Source: Collimonas arenae
Lineage (GTDB): Bacteria > Pseudomonadota > Gammaproteobacteria > Burkholderiales > Burkholderiaceae_D
DNA: 64,000 nucleotides
Direction: 5' to 3'
Assembly: GCF_001584165.1 (NCBI RefSeq)
Contig: NZ_CP013233.1
Location: 496,001-560,000 of the forward strand
Shown here: positions 19,958-29,454 of the stretch, piece by piece
Layout: each line of letters starts with the position of its first letter
Position numbering within the stretch: position 1 is the first letter of the stretch
The notes under the pieces: model-generated
Told to the model about the DNA's origin: nothing
The model's input: the letters and a program-made list of their open reading frames with translations, nothing else
The model's database searches: none
Position numbers and translations under genes: made by a program

Positions 19958-20374
19958 TGCCGCTCCTTTTCTTGACGGAATCGATCCGCATGGCGTCTGC
20001 CAGCAGAAATTCGACTCTGACCCTAATTATTTTATTGACGAATGCTTAGGGTGGTAATTGCAATTTAGGCATGTTGCAGCACCGCATGTATTCTGGGGGT
20101 CTAAAGGTCTGTTGCCAAAATGTCGGTAGGGTGCTGCTTTCAGTCGTATTGATATACAAAATGGCAGATAACGGGTATCTTGGGGCAGCGATATTTGCAT
20201 TGCCATGCAGCATGCGAATCGGCCGCAAAGCCGCATGAAATCAAGGACTGACACGGTTGCGCAGAGGCTCTTCCGGTAATTTGATTCTCCTTGATAACAA
20301 GTTCGGTTACCCCTTATACTTCGAAGGTTTTAGCTTGTGCATACAAGCAACTTGCCGCGGGTGGATGGTGCGCC
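19958..20374. other. 417-bp intergenic region before the cytochrome oxidase cluster
   Basis: It holds an AAATTCGACTCTGACC-type sequence (about 20007-20022), resembling half of a dispersed repeat, and at its right end a promoter (20291-20320). Between them I see no convincing gene; short minus-strand frames at 20027-20254 have no recognisable content. Confidence 0.6.
20291..20320 (+). promoter_or_regulatory. Sigma70-like promoter of the cytochrome oxidase cluster
   Basis: TTGATA (20291-20296) is separated by 18 bp from TATACT (20315-20320). It would start transcription near 20327, 48 bp before the DUF2244 ATG. Confidence 0.6.
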
Positions 20375-20830
20375 ATGGTGAAGCGAGAATGGGACTTGAG
20401 GCGTAACTGCGCAATCGCGCCGCGCCAGCTTGGCTTTTTCTATGCGATCCTCTGTGCGACTTCGTTTACCGTGGCAATCGGTTTTACTTTGCGCGGTGCC
20501 TGGTTTGTCTTGCTATTTGCAGTGGTTGAGATGTCCGCAGTTGCTGTCGCATTTCTCATCTATGCCCGGCACGCCACAGACCGCGAGCACATCGCAATGT
20601 TGGACGATTATCTGCTTGTAGAATTGATACAAGCACAACAGGTACGGCAGTTTAAACTCGATTTACGTTGCATCCGGATTGCGGTGCCGGATACCGGCCG
20701 GGGCCTGGTAGGCCTGGAAGCGCTCGGCACCAGGGTTGAGATTGGACAGTTCCTGACGGAATGGAAACGGCGCGAATTTGTACAGGAGTTGAGGCAGGAA
20801 CTACAGCGCGTGTCTGCGTCTGCTGGTTGA
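20375..20830 (+). CDS. DUF2244 membrane protein at the head of the cox cluster
   Basis: A 151-residue protein of family DUF2244. It begins MVKREWDLRRNCAIAPRQLG, the usual start of the family, followed by two hydrophobic helices (about residues 18-65) and a cytoplasmic domain. A longer reading would start within the promoter at 20291, so I use the ATG at 20375. The family regularly sits directly upstream of coxB in betaproteobacteria; a role in oxidase assembly or regulation is plausible but unproven. Confidence 0.85.
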   Translation: MVKREWDLRRNCAIAPRQLGFFYAILCATSFTVAIGFTLRGAWFVLLFAVVEMSAVAVAFLIYARHATDREHIAMLDDYLLVELIQAQQVRQFKLDLRCIRIAVPDTGRGLVGLEALGTRVEIGQFLTEWKRREFVQELRQELQRVSASAG

Positions 20831-20862
20831 CATAATTATAATTTTGGGCTTTTGAGGAAAAC

Positions 20863-22035
20863 ATGGAATATGCGAAGCGCCTTATATCGTTGACGCTCGG
20901 TGCGTCGCTCCTGTCGGCAGCCATGCCTTCATGGGCGGTAGTCGATAGTCCGGGTGGCCCTAAAGTACTAGGGATGAACTTTCAACCGCCAGTGACGCAG
21001 ATTGCGCAGCAAATTTATGATCTGCATAACCTGATGCTGATTATTTGCCTGGTGATCTTCCTCGCTGTTTTTGGCGTGATGTTTTATTCGATCCTCAAGC
21101 ATCGCAAGTCGCTGGGCCACAAATCGGCCAGCTTCCACGAAAGCACCGGCGTTGAAATCGCCTGGACCGTGATTCCATTCCTCATCGTTATCGGCATGGC
21201 GCTGCCGGCCACCAAGACCGTGGTGGCGATGAAGGACACCTCCAATGCCGATATCACGATCAAGGTCACCGGCATGCAATGGAAGTGGGGTTACGATTAC
21301 CTCAACGGCGCCGGCGCCGGCATTTCCTTCCTCTCCAACCTTGCAACACCGCACGAGCAAGTCGTTGACTCGACCAAGGTCAAGAACGACAACTACCTGA
21401 TCGAAGTCGATAATCCGATGGTGGTGCCGGTCAACAAGAAGATCCGCATCATCACCACCGCCAACGACGTCATTCACTCCTGGACTATCCAGGCGTTCGG
21501 CGTCAAGCAGGATGCGATTCCCGGTTTCGTGCGCGATACCTGGTTCAAGGCTGAAAAAGTCGGCACCTACCGCGGCCAATGCGTTGAGCTGTGTGGCAAG
21601 GACCATGCGTTCATGCCGATCGTGGTCAACGTCCTGAGCGAAGCCGACTACAAGACCTGGGTCGACGGCAAGAAAAAGGAAATGGCTGCGCAAGCGGATG
21701 ATCCGAACAAGACCTGGACCATCGATGAGTTGAAGCAACGCGGCGAAAAAGTCTACACGGCAAATTGCGCCGCCTGCCATCAGGCGACCGGCAAGGGCGT
21801 GCCTGGCGCGTTCCCCGCGCTTGACGGCGATCCGGTCGTGAACGGCCCGCGTGCGGCCCAGATCAATGTTGTGTTGAACGGTAAAACCGACGGCGCCATG
21901 CAGATGCCGGCCTGGAAAGCCGTATTGTCGGATACCGAAATTGCTGCGGTGATTACCTACACCCGCAACAACTGGTCCAACAAGGCACAAGAAAATATTG
22001 TTCAACCAGCTGAAGTGCTGGCTGCGCGTAAGTAA
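20863..22035 (+). CDS. coxB: Cytochrome c oxidase subunit II with fused cytochrome c domain
   Basis: A 390-residue subunit that accepts electrons from cytochrome c. After a signal peptide and two membrane helices (about 55-75 and 100-120) comes the cupredoxin domain, with the CuA ligands His205, Cys240, Cys244, His248 and Met251 (QCVELCGKDHAFM). A C-terminal class I cytochrome c domain follows, with the heme motif CAACH at 302-306 and the Met ligand in AMQMPAWK. The fusion makes this a caa3-like subunit. It lies 32 bp after DUF2244 and 16 bp before coxA. Confidence 0.96.
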   Translation: MEYAKRLISLTLGASLLSAAMPSWAVVDSPGGPKVLGMNFQPPVTQIAQQIYDLHNLMLIICLVIFLAVFGVMFYSILKHRKSLGHKSASFHESTGVEIAWTVIPFLIVIGMALPATKTVVAMKDTSNADITIKVTGMQWKWGYDYLNGAGAGISFLSNLATPHEQVVDSTKVKNDNYLIEVDNPMVVPVNKKIRIITTANDVIHSWTIQAFGVKQDAIPGFVRDTWFKAEKVGTYRGQCVELCGKDHAFMPIVVNVLSEADYKTWVDGKKKEMAAQADDPNKTWTIDELKQRGEKVYTANCAACHQATGKGVPGAFPALDGDPVVNGPRAAQINVVLNGKTDGAMQMPAWKAVLSDTEIAAVITYTRNNWSNKAQENIVQPAEVLAARK

Positions 22036-22051
22036 TTCCTAGGAGATTGAG

Positions 22052-23662
22052 ATGAGCACTACCGCAGTCGATCACCCACACGATCATTCTCACGACGACC
22101 ACGCGCACGGTCACGAACACGACCATCCACACGGTTGGCGGCGCTGGTTGTTCGCAACCAATCACAAGGACATCGGTACCCTGTACCTGTGGTTCTCCTT
22201 CACCATGCTGCTGTCAGGCGGCGTGCTGGCATTGCTGATCCGCGCCGAGTTGTTCCAGCCGGGCCTGCAATTCTTCAAGCCGGAATTCTTCAACCAGCTG
22301 ACCACGATGCACGGCCTGATCATGGTCTTCGGCGCGATCATGCCGGCCTTCGTCGGCTTCGCCAACTGGATGATCCCGCTGCAGATCGGCGCATCCGACA
22401 TGGCCTTTGCGCGGATGAACAATTTTTCGTTCTGGCTGATGCCGCCTGCGGCCTTGTTGCTGGCGACATCGTTCCTGGTGCCAGGTGGCGCTACTGCTGC
22501 CGGCTGGACCCTGTACGCGCCGCTGTCGACGCAAATGGGGCCAGGCATGGACATGGCGATTTTCGCGATCCACATCATGGGTGCGTCGTCGATCATGGGT
22601 TCGATCAACATCATCACCACCATCCTCAACATGCGCGCGCCTGGCATGACGCTGATGAAAATGCCGATGTTCTGCTGGACCTGGCTGATCACCGCCTACC
22701 TGCTGATTGCCGTGATGCCAGTGTTGGCCGGTGCAATCACCATGACCCTGACCGACCGTCATTTCGGCACATCGTTCTTTAACGCTGCCGGCGGCGGCGA
22801 TCCGGTCATGTATCAGCACATCTTCTGGTTCTTCGGCCATCCTGAGGTGTACATCATGATTTTGCCGGCGTTCGGTATCGTCTCGCAGATCATCCCGGCA
22901 TTCGCCCGCAAGCAATTGTTCGGCTATGCATCGATGGTGTACGCAACTGCATCGATTGCGATCCTGTCGTTCATCGTCTGGGCCCACCACATGTTCACCA
23001 CCGGCATGCCGGTGACAGCGCAGCTGTTCTTCATGTACGCAACCATGCTGATCGCGGTGCCGACCGGCGTCAAGATCTTCAACTGGATCGCGACCATGTG
23101 GCGCGGTTCGATGACTTTCGAAACCCCGATGCTGTTCGCCATCGGCTTCATCTTCGTGTTCACCATGGGCGGCTTTACTGGCCTGATCCTGGCAGTGACG
23201 CCAATCGACATCCAGATGCAGGACACCTACTACGTGGTGGCGCACTTTCACTACGTGCTGGTGGCCGGTTCCTTGTTCGCCCTGTTCGCCGGTTACTACT
23301 ACTGGGGTCCGAAGTGGACCGGCTTCATGTACAACGAAACCCGCGGCAAGATCCACTTCTGGAATTCGCTGGTCTGGTTCAACGTGACATTCTTCCCGAT
23401 GCACTTCCTGGGCCTGGCCGGCATGCCGCGCCGCTACGCCGACTATCCGGCGCAGTTCACCGATTTCAACATGGTGGCATCGATCGGTGCGCTGGGCTTT
23501 GGCCTGACCCAGGTCTACTTCCTGTTCTTCGTCATCATTCCATCGATCAAGGGTGGCAAGAAGGCAGCCGACAAGCCATGGGAAGGCGCCGAGGGTCTGG
23601 AATGGACTGTTCCTAGTCCAGCACCTTTCCATACGTTCGAAACACCGCCGGTCTTTAAATAA
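22052..23662 (+). CDS. coxA: Cytochrome c oxidase subunit I
   Basis: The 536-residue catalytic subunit containing heme a and the heme a3-CuB centre. Visible ligands are the heme a His in TTMHGLIM, the His-Tyr pair in [14 protein letters not shown], the CuB His pair in [10 protein letters not shown] and the heme His residues in VAHFHYVL. Twelve or more helices are present. The N-terminus is unusual: about residues 8-28 are nearly all His, Asp, Glu, Gly and Pro, with ten His. AGGAG lies 7 bp before the ATG. Confidence 0.97.
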   Translation: MSTTAVDHPHDHSHDDHAHGHEHDHPHGWRRWLFATNHKDIGTLYLWFSFTMLLSGGVLALLIRAELFQPGLQFFKPEFFNQLTTMHGLIMVFGAIMPAFVGFANWMIPLQIGASDMAFARMNNFSFWLMPPAALLLATSFLVPGGATAAGWTLYAPLSTQMGPGMDMAIFAIHIMGASSIMGSINIITTILNMRAPGMTLMKMPMFCWTWLITAYLLIAVMPVLAGAITMTLTDRHFGTSFFNAAGGGDPVMYQHIFWFFGHPEVYIMILPAFGIVSQIIPAFARKQLFGYASMVYATASIAILSFIVWAHHMFTTGMPVTAQLFFMYATMLIAVPTGVKIFNWIATMWRGSMTFETPMLFAIGFIFVFTMGGFTGLILAVTPIDIQMQDTYYVVAHFHYVLVAGSLFALFAGYYYWGPKWTGFMYNETRGKIHFWNSLVWFNVTFFPMHFLGLAGMPRRYADYPAQFTDFNMVASIGALGFGLTQVYFLFFVIIPSIKGGKKAADKPWEGAEGLEWTVPSPAPFHTFETPPVFK

Positions 23663-23713
23663 TGGAAGCGGCGGGGGGGAGTACCGCCCGCCAATTCCGC
23701 ATAGGTGTCCAAC

Positions 23714-23821
23714 ATGAATCAGCAGAAAAAACCGAATAACTTGCGCACCGGCTTGCTGGTGGGCTTGCTGGCCTTGAGTTTCTTCATTGCGATCTTCGTC
23801 AAGATGTTGTGGTTCAAATAG
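23714..23821 (+). CDS. Cytochrome oxidase small assembly protein
   Basis: A 35-residue single-span membrane protein: a basic N-terminus (MNQQKKPNNLRTG) followed by a helix of about 20 residues and the end KMLWFK. Small proteins of this type occur at this position, between coxA and ctaG, in many betaproteobacteria. The stop TAG is directly followed by the ctaG ATG, so the two are translated together. Its molecular role is unknown. Confidence 0.8.
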   Translation: MNQQKKPNNLRTGLLVGLLALSFFIAIFVKMLWFK

Positions 23822-24406
23822 ATGACTACTCCTGCGGGCAGCGATAACGATGGCGTCAAGGCTCAATCAAGAAAACTGAATTGGCAGATGCTGGGCAAAT
23901 TGATGGTGATTGCCGTCATGATGTTCGGTTTCGGTTACGGTCTGGTACCGGTGTATAAAAAGATTTGCGAAATAACCGGCGTCAATTATCTGACGCCCAA
24001 GGACGGTACGGTGGCAGCGCCGGCCAATACGCAGGTCGACAAGAGCCGCACCATTACGGTTGAGTTTGATGCCAATTCGCAAGGCCCGTGGCGCTTCAGG
24101 CCAACCGTCAGCAGCGTGCAGGTGCATCCGGGCGAGATGACCACGGTGGTGTATGAAGTGGTGAACAAGCAGGCGCGCAAGATGGATGCCCAGGCGATTC
24201 CGAGCTATGCGCCGATGCAGGCGGCAGAATTTTTCAAGAAGGTCGAATGTTTCTGTTTCACCCAGCAGACCTTAGGCCCGAACCAGGCCAAGGAAATGCC
24301 GGTGGTGTTTTACATAGATCCTGCTATACCTAAGGATGTGAAGCTGATTACGCTGTCGTACACTTTTTTTGAAATTGCAGGCCAGCCGGACAAGCCGACA
24401 AGTTAA
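23822..24406 (+). CDS. ctaG: Cytochrome c oxidase assembly protein CtaG/Cox11
   Basis: A 194-residue copper chaperone that delivers copper to CuB of subunit I. It has one N-terminal membrane anchor (about residues 20-42) and a soluble domain. The copper-binding cysteines are in KVECFCFTQQTL, with the conserved MPVVFYIDP following. YKKICEITGVNY after the anchor is also a family signature. It starts directly at the stop of the small assembly protein. Confidence 0.95.
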   Translation: MTTPAGSDNDGVKAQSRKLNWQMLGKLMVIAVMMFGFGYGLVPVYKKICEITGVNYLTPKDGTVAAPANTQVDKSRTITVEFDANSQGPWRFRPTVSSVQVHPGEMTTVVYEVVNKQARKMDAQAIPSYAPMQAAEFFKKVECFCFTQQTLGPNQAKEMPVVFYIDPAIPKDVKLITLSYTFFEIAGQPDKPTS

Positions 24407-24439
24407 TCTGGTTGGGTATCCGTAGAGCAGGGGAGTCGC

Positions 24440-24655
24440 ATGTCGGATCTGAGAGAAGCAAGTCGCCGCAAAGCTTCATTTGGCGCGACCATGAAAGCGG
24501 TATTCTGGTCGTTCTTCGGCGTGCGGAAAAGGAAGGATTATGAAAGCGACGCAGCGGGTTTGAACCCGGTGCATGTCATCATCGCCGGGATACTGGGCGC
24601 CCTGATTTTTATTGCGATCCTGATCACGATAGTGAAACTGGTGGTCGCCAAGTAA
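24440..24655 (+). CDS. DUF2970 small membrane protein
   Basis: A 71-residue protein with one C-terminal membrane helix (NPVHVIIAGILGALIFIAIL) and a basic N-terminal half (FWSFFGVRKRKDY is the family signature). It lies between ctaG and coxC, its usual place in betaproteobacteria. A function in oxidase biogenesis is inferred from position only. Confidence 0.85.
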   Translation: MSDLREASRRKASFGATMKAVFWSFFGVRKRKDYESDAAGLNPVHVIIAGILGALIFIAILITIVKLVVAK

Positions 24656-24719
24656 CTTGCAACACAGAATGCAGTGATGAATTAAAAATTGTATCTAAAA
24701 ATTGTATCGGGAGATGGAA

Positions 24720-25579
24720 ATGAGTTCTCAACAAGGCAATGCACCTTACTATTTCGTCCCTGGCCCGTCCAGATGGCCAGTGCTCGGGGGCGTTGCGCTA
24801 TTGGCGACGATGGCCGGCGCCGCGGCGTGGGTCAACAGCGTGGTGTGGGGCCGGAACTGTGCGTGATCGGCATCCTGTCGTTCCTGACCGTGCTCTACAA
24901 ATGGTTCGGCGACGCCATCCGCGAATCGGAAGGCGGCCTGTACAGCGCCCGCATCGACACCTCGTTCCGCTGGAGCATGAGCTGGTTCATCTTCTCCGAA
25001 GTCATGTTTTTCGCTGCATTTTTCGGCGCCTTGTTCTATGCGCGCAGCATCTCCATGCCTTGGTTGGGCGATCTCGATAACAAGATCCTGTGGCCTGATT
25101 TCTCTGCCCATTGGGGCAATGCCGGTCCGGCAGGCACGGTTGAGTCATTCAGCACCATGGGTCCGTTCCCGATTCCAACAATCAACACGGCCTTGCTGCT
25201 GACTTCCGGCGTGACCCTGACGATTTCCCACCACGCGCTGCGTGCAGGCCATCGCGCCAAGACAGCGTTCTGGCTGTTTGCAACGATACTGCTCGGCGCC
25301 ACTTTCATGGGTTTCCAGGCGGCCGAATATATCGAAGCGTATACCGATTTCAACCTGAAACTGACTTCCGGCGTCTACGGCTCAACCTTCTTCCTGCTGA
25401 CCGGCTTCCACGGTTTCCACGTGACGATCGGCGCCATCATGCTGTCCGTGGTGTTGTACCGCGTGCTGAAGGGACATTTCACGCCAGACCATCATTTCGC
25501 CTTTGAAGGCGCCGCTTGGTACTGGCACTTTGTCGACGTCGTCTGGCTCGCTCTGTACGTCGTCGTATACTGGCTATAG
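24720..25579 (+). CDS. coxC: Cytochrome c oxidase subunit III (frameshifted)
   Basis: The third core subunit, about 286 residues and seven helices, without redox centres. It begins MSSQQGNAPYYFVPGPSRWP. Later motifs are FRWSMSWFIFSEVMFFAAFF, GATFMGFQAAEY and the end WYWHFVDVVWLALYVVVYWL. The frame breaks at 24851-24852, where one C is missing; adding it restores VWGPELCVIGILSFL. GGGAGA precedes the ATG. A terminator follows at 25604. Confidence 0.93.
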
Positions 25580-25603
25580 TCAAGAAAGAGGATTTTGGCG
25601 CGT

Positions 25604-25635
25604 AAAAAAGGCCACACTTCGGTGCGGCCTTTTTT
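25604..25635. terminator. Bidirectional terminator between coxC and the twin-TM gene
   Basis: GGCCACAC pairs with GTGCGGCC (one mismatch) across a TTCG tetraloop, flanked by A6 and T6. Confidence 0.88.
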
Positions 25636-25674
25636 ACTGCTACAAGTGAATGGTGTGCAGCACCAAGTCGGCGC

Positions 25675-25875
25675 TCAGTGCAGTCCGGTTGGCTGGATAT
25701 ATCCTAGTTTGTACAGGACCAGCAACAGGATGAACAGGGCAACCGAAAAGCCGACGCGTAGGGTCAGTGCTTGCACGGTGCGGTCACTCTTGCCCTTGTC
25801 GCGCATCAGGAACAGCAGCGCTGAAAACAGGCTGCCAATGATCAGGATGAAAGCAACGGCGACGACGATTTTCAT
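25675..25875 (-). CDS. Twin transmembrane protein, DUF2909 family
   Basis: A 66-residue protein of two helices (IVVAVAFILIIGSLFSALLF and a second one ending VLYKLGYI), separated by a charged MRDKGKSDRT loop. The family is found beside oxidase assembly genes. The start is the ATG at 25875; a longer frame upstream would run into the SURF1 gene. It is convergent with coxC and divergent from SURF1, with 43 bp between their starts. Confidence 0.82.
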   Translation of the reverse strand: MKIVVAVAFILIIGSLFSALLFLMRDKGKSDRTVQALTLRVGFSVALFILLLVLYKLGYIQPTGLH

Positions 25876-25918
25876 TTTATGGCCGGCATGAGCGCTAACT
25901 AAGTAAGGTTGTATTGTA

Positions 25919-26680
25919 ATGCCAATCAGATTCCGTTTTCGCCTGATTCCGTTCGTCGTGACCGTGTTGCTGGTCGCGCTCGGCATTGCGCTTGCGCAAT
26001 GGCAAACCAGGCGCGGCGATCAGAAGCAACTGATCGAAACCACGTTGCTGCAACGGCAAGTCGAACCAACACTCGATTTCAACGCGGCCATACGCGCAGC
26101 GCCGGCACCAGACGTCGATCAGCTGGAATATCGGCGTCTTGCCGTTCGCGGTGAATTTATTCCTGCATGGCCGGTCTATCTCGACAATCGTCCGTTGAAT
26201 GGTGTCGCCGGGTTCTATGTGCTGATGCCATTTAAAATAGCGGCGTCGGACGATTACGTGCTGGTCGCGCGCGGCTGGTTGCCGCGCGATCCGGCCGACC
26301 GCACCAGGTTGCCGTCATATCCGACGCCGGCCGGGACGGTCGAGATGGAAGGGCTGGCCAGGCGCGATTTCGGGCATGTCCTGCAGTTGGGAGATGCCGG
26401 CCCGTTGCGGCCAGGTGCGATTCTGCAGAATCTGAGCGTTAACGACTTCGCCGCTGCCAGCAAGCTCAAGCTGCAGCCGTTCGTCATTGAGCAGACCAGC
26501 AACGCGGAAGACCATCTGCTGCGCGATTGGCCCAGGCCTTCGCTTGGCATCGAAAGACATCGCGGCTACGCATTCCAGTGGTATGCGCTGGCCGTCATGG
26601 CCCTTATTTTTTTTGTTGTGACAGGATTCAGACGTGGAACAAAAAACAGCAACAAGCCGGCCGGCCAGCAATCTGGTTGA
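25919..26680 (+). CDS. SURF1 family oxidase assembly protein
   Basis: A 253-residue membrane protein that helps insert heme A into oxidase subunit I. Two helices flank a periplasmic domain: one at residues 8-26 and one near 225-243. Signatures are LGIALAQWQTRRGDQK, YLDNRPLNGVAGFYVLMPF, VLVARGWLPRD and the C-terminal RHRGYAFQWYALAVMAL. It overlaps the next gene by 47 bp. Confidence 0.92.
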   Translation: MPIRFRFRLIPFVVTVLLVALGIALAQWQTRRGDQKQLIETTLLQRQVEPTLDFNAAIRAAPAPDVDQLEYRRLAVRGEFIPAWPVYLDNRPLNGVAGFYVLMPFKIAASDDYVLVARGWLPRDPADRTRLPSYPTPAGTVEMEGLARRDFGHVLQLGDAGPLRPGAILQNLSVNDFAAASKLKLQPFVIEQTSNAEDHLLRDWPRPSLGIERHRGYAFQWYALAVMALIFFVVTGFRRGTKNSNKPAGQQSG

Positions 26681-27293
26681 CAGCACGAACAGCAACACTG
26701 CCCAGGTGGACACCCAGCAGCGCCGCTCAGGCCGCTGGAAGCTGTTTGCCGTCATCGCGGTATGCGCGGCGCCGATGATCGCCTCCTATTTCACCTATTA
26801 CGTGATCAAGCCGCAAAGCCGAACCAACTACGGCACGTTGATCGATCCGCGCAATTATCCGATTCCCGATCTCGGCAGCACCGCGCTGGACGGCAAGCCG
26901 CTTGCGCTCGATGCCTATAAGGGCAAATGGCTGATGGTGCAGGTCGACGGTGGCGATTGTCAGAAGGCTTGCCAGGAAAAACTGCTCGACATGCGCCAGC
27001 TGCGCTTGATGCAGGGCAAGGAGATGGAGCGCATCGAACGCGTCTGGCTGATCACCGATGACCAGCCTTTGCAGACCATGGTGATGCGCGAATACGACGG
27101 CACGCGCTTGCTGCGGGTCAAGCCGGAACTGCTGAAAGCCTGGCTACCAACCGAGGCCGGCACCACCGCGGCCGATCATATCTACCTGATCGACCCGCGC
27201 GGCAATCTGATGATGCGCTTCCCCAAGGACGCCGACCCCAACCTGGTCAAGAAAGACCTGTCCAAGCTGCTGCGCGCTTCGGCTATTGGATGA
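26634..27293 (+). CDS. SCO-like thioredoxin-fold membrane protein of the cox cluster
   Basis: A 219-residue protein with one membrane anchor (about residues 35-58) and a periplasmic thioredoxin/SCO-like domain. The segment ALDAYKGKWLMVQVDGGDCQKACQEKL contains a CxxxC pair at the place of the copper or redox site of SCO proteins; the later HIYLIDPRGNLMMRF also matches the fold. The conserved SCO histidine is not evident. The start is a GTG 47 bp inside surf1. Homologues in the same place are often poorly named. A redox or copper role in oxidase assembly is inferred. Confidence 0.75.
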   Translation: MEQKTATSRPASNLVDSTNSNTAQVDTQQRRSGRWKLFAVIAVCAAPMIASYFTYYVIKPQSRTNYGTLIDPRNYPIPDLGSTALDGKPLALDAYKGKWLMVQVDGGDCQKACQEKLLDMRQLRLMQGKEMERIERVWLITDDQPLQTMVMREYDGTRLLRVKPELLKAWLPTEAGTTAADHIYLIDPRGNLMMRFPKDADPNLVKKDLSKLLRASAIG

Positions 27294-27300
27294 GACAGTC

Positions 27301-28565
27301 ATGACGACACCGATGTTGATTCAACTGGGTAGCATGGGCGTGCTGGTCGCCGTGCTGGCGTTCTGCGTGGTCTGGGTTTCCAGCGATACCAACAAGTATC
27401 GCAAACTGGTCTGGGTGACGTTGTTCCTGACCTTCGACCTGATCATGTTTGGCGCGTTCACCCGGCTGACCGATTCCGGCCTCGGTTGCCCCGACTGGCC
27501 GGGATGCTATGGTCATTCCAATCCTTTGCAGGCGCATGAACACATCAGCGCTGCGCAAGACGCAATGCCGACCGGCCCGGTCACTGTGATGAAAGCCTGG
27601 ATCGAGATGACCCATCGTTATTTTGCGATGGGGGTAGGGGTGCTGATCATTGCCCTGATGGTGATTGCGTGGATTAGCTGGTTCAAGCGAACCTCGGGTA
27701 AGCCTGCTGGGTCATTGGCGACCCCGTCTTCGGCGACCCGTCATTCCCGCGCACGCGGGAATCCCATTTACGCAGCAATCTGGATTCCCGCGTACGCGGG
27801 AATGACGATGGGTTGAAGGGAAGGTATTCGCCGTGGCCGCCGACGTTTCTGTTTTTGTTGGTCTGCGTGCAAGGCGCTTTCGGGGCTTGGACAGTGACTC
27901 AGAAATTACAGCCGGTAATCGTCACCACCCATCTCTTGCTTGGCCTGACCTTGCTGGCGACGATGGCCTGGCTTGGTGCACGCCAGAATGATCATGCGCC
28001 GGTAGCTCCGGCCGGAGCCAGCCTGGTGAAGCCGGCCATGATCGGATTGGCGCTGCTAATCGTTCAGATCGCGCTCGGCGGTTGGGTGAGCACTAACTAC
28101 GCCGCTCTGGCTTGCACCGATTTTCCTCTGTGCCATGGCGCCTTGGTGCCGCAGATGGACTTCGCCAACGGTTTTACGCTGTGGCGGCACTTGGGCATGA
28201 CTGCCGACGGCGATTTCCTGACTTTCCAGGCGCTGACAGCTATCCATTGGACGCATCGCAGCTTTGCCTTCGTGGTGATCGCCGTCATTGCGTGGCTTGC
28301 ATGGAAAGCGCTGCATATAGCAGGCCTGAAAAATACCGGGCGCTGGCTGCTGATTATTGTTGGATTGCAATTGCTGACTGGCTTGTCTACCATCTACTTT
28401 AACTGGCCGTTGGCGATAGCGGTCGTCCACAATGGTGGGGCGGCGCTGCTGCTGGTTTTGCTGGTCATGTTAAACTATAAGGCTAGACTTGCCCCGAGAC
28501 CGCATGCGGTTCCGGCAGTGGCAAGCCAACCAGTAACTGCTGATCGCCTCAACCCGCGCCCATGA
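27301..28565 (+). CDS. ctaA: Heme A synthase, COX15/CtaA family, interrupted by a palindromic repeat
   Basis: This enzyme oxidises heme O to heme A. Family motifs are [55 protein letters not shown] and [13 protein letters not shown], with their heme His residues. Between WISWFKR and GRYSPWPP, where homologues have only a short cytoplasmic loop, lies a 69-bp inverted repeat (27739-27807) with flanking sequence. In the first frame the repeat is read through and stops at 27814; adding one G at 27810-27812 would join both halves into one frame with about 40 extra loop residues. I chose the ATG at 27301; TTG 27286 is less likely. Confidence 0.85.
27739..27807. repeat. 69-bp inverted repeat of the CGTCATTCCCGCG family inside ctaA
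   Basis: Two 26-bp arms (27739-27764 and 27782-27807) are inverted copies with one mismatch, around a 17-bp core. Each arm is itself palindromic (ATTCCCGCG...CGCGGGAAT). Related copies are at 53284-53398 and, reduced to one arm, at 61333-61360. Confidence 0.9.
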
Positions 28566-29446
28566 CCGCTTTGACCGCACCACCCAATAGAATTGCCCAG
28601 TACTGGGCCCTGACCAAGCCGCGCGTCACGCAGCTTGCGGTGTTTTGCGCGGTGATCGGCATGTTCCTGTCAACTTCAGGATTGCCGGATTGGCAACGTG
28701 TAGTGTCCGCCACGATCGGTATCTGGTTGCTGGCCGGCGCTGCTTTTGCCGTCAATTGCCTGGTCGAGCGGGAAATCGATTCGCGCATGGCGCGTACCGC
28801 GCGGCGGCCGATGGCGCGCGGCGAAATCACCGTCAGCCAGACCCTGGTTTTTTCCGGCGTCATTGGCGGCCTCGGCATGTGGGTGCTGTATAACTTCGTC
28901 AATCCGCTGACCATGTGGCTGACTTTCGCCACCTTTGTCGGCTATGCCATCATCTACACCATCATCCTGAAGCCGGCGACGCCGCAGAATATCGTTATCG
29001 GTGGCCTGGCCGGCGCCATGCCGCCGGCGTTGGGCTGGGCCGCGATCGCCAATGATGTGCCGATGCAGGCCTGGATCCTGGTGCTGATCATCTTTGTCTG
29101 GACGCCGCCGCATTTCTGGGCGCTGGCCATGTACCGTCGCGACGATTACGCAAAATCGGGCCTGCCGATGCTGCCGATCACGCACGGCATGGCATTCACA
29201 CAGTTCCAGGTCTGGCTGTATACGATTGCGCTGGTCGCCACCACCATGCTGCCGTTTGCAGTCGGCATGAGCGGATTGATCTACCTGGCCAGTGCGGTGG
29301 TTCTCGGCGTGATCTTCCTGTGGTACGCCTGGCAGATCTATCGTCACTATACCGATCTGATTGCGCGCAAAACGTTTGCTTACTCGATCATCTACCTGTC
29401 ACTGTTATTTGCCGCACTGCTGGTCGATCACTATCTCAAATTCTGA
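28562..29446 (+). CDS. ctaB: Protoheme IX farnesyltransferase (heme O synthase)
   Basis: A 294-residue UbiA-type prenyltransferase that adds farnesyl to protoheme to give heme O, the substrate of the preceding heme A synthase. Signatures are [19 protein letters not shown], the Asp-rich [20 protein letters not shown] and the second region [12 protein letters not shown]. It has about nine helices. Its ATG overlaps the ctaA stop by 4 bp (ATGA). Confidence 0.96.
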   Translation: MTALTAPPNRIAQYWALTKPRVTQLAVFCAVIGMFLSTSGLPDWQRVVSATIGIWLLAGAAFAVNCLVEREIDSRMARTARRPMARGEITVSQTLVFSGVIGGLGMWVLYNFVNPLTMWLTFATFVGYAIIYTIILKPATPQNIVIGGLAGAMPPALGWAAIANDVPMQAWILVLIIFVWTPPHFWALAMYRRDDYAKSGLPMLPITHGMAFTQFQVWLYTIALVATTMLPFAVGMSGLIYLASAVVLGVIFLWYAWQIYRHYTDLIARKTFAYSIIYLSLLFAALLVDHYLKF

Positions 29447-29454
29447 AAGCAAAA

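Noticed and set aside
22214..23866. A 550-residue minus-strand frame opposite coxA
   Set aside because: It is the antisense of a clearly real oxidase gene, is full of His, Arg, Asp and Gln as expected for GC-rich antisense, and has no motif.
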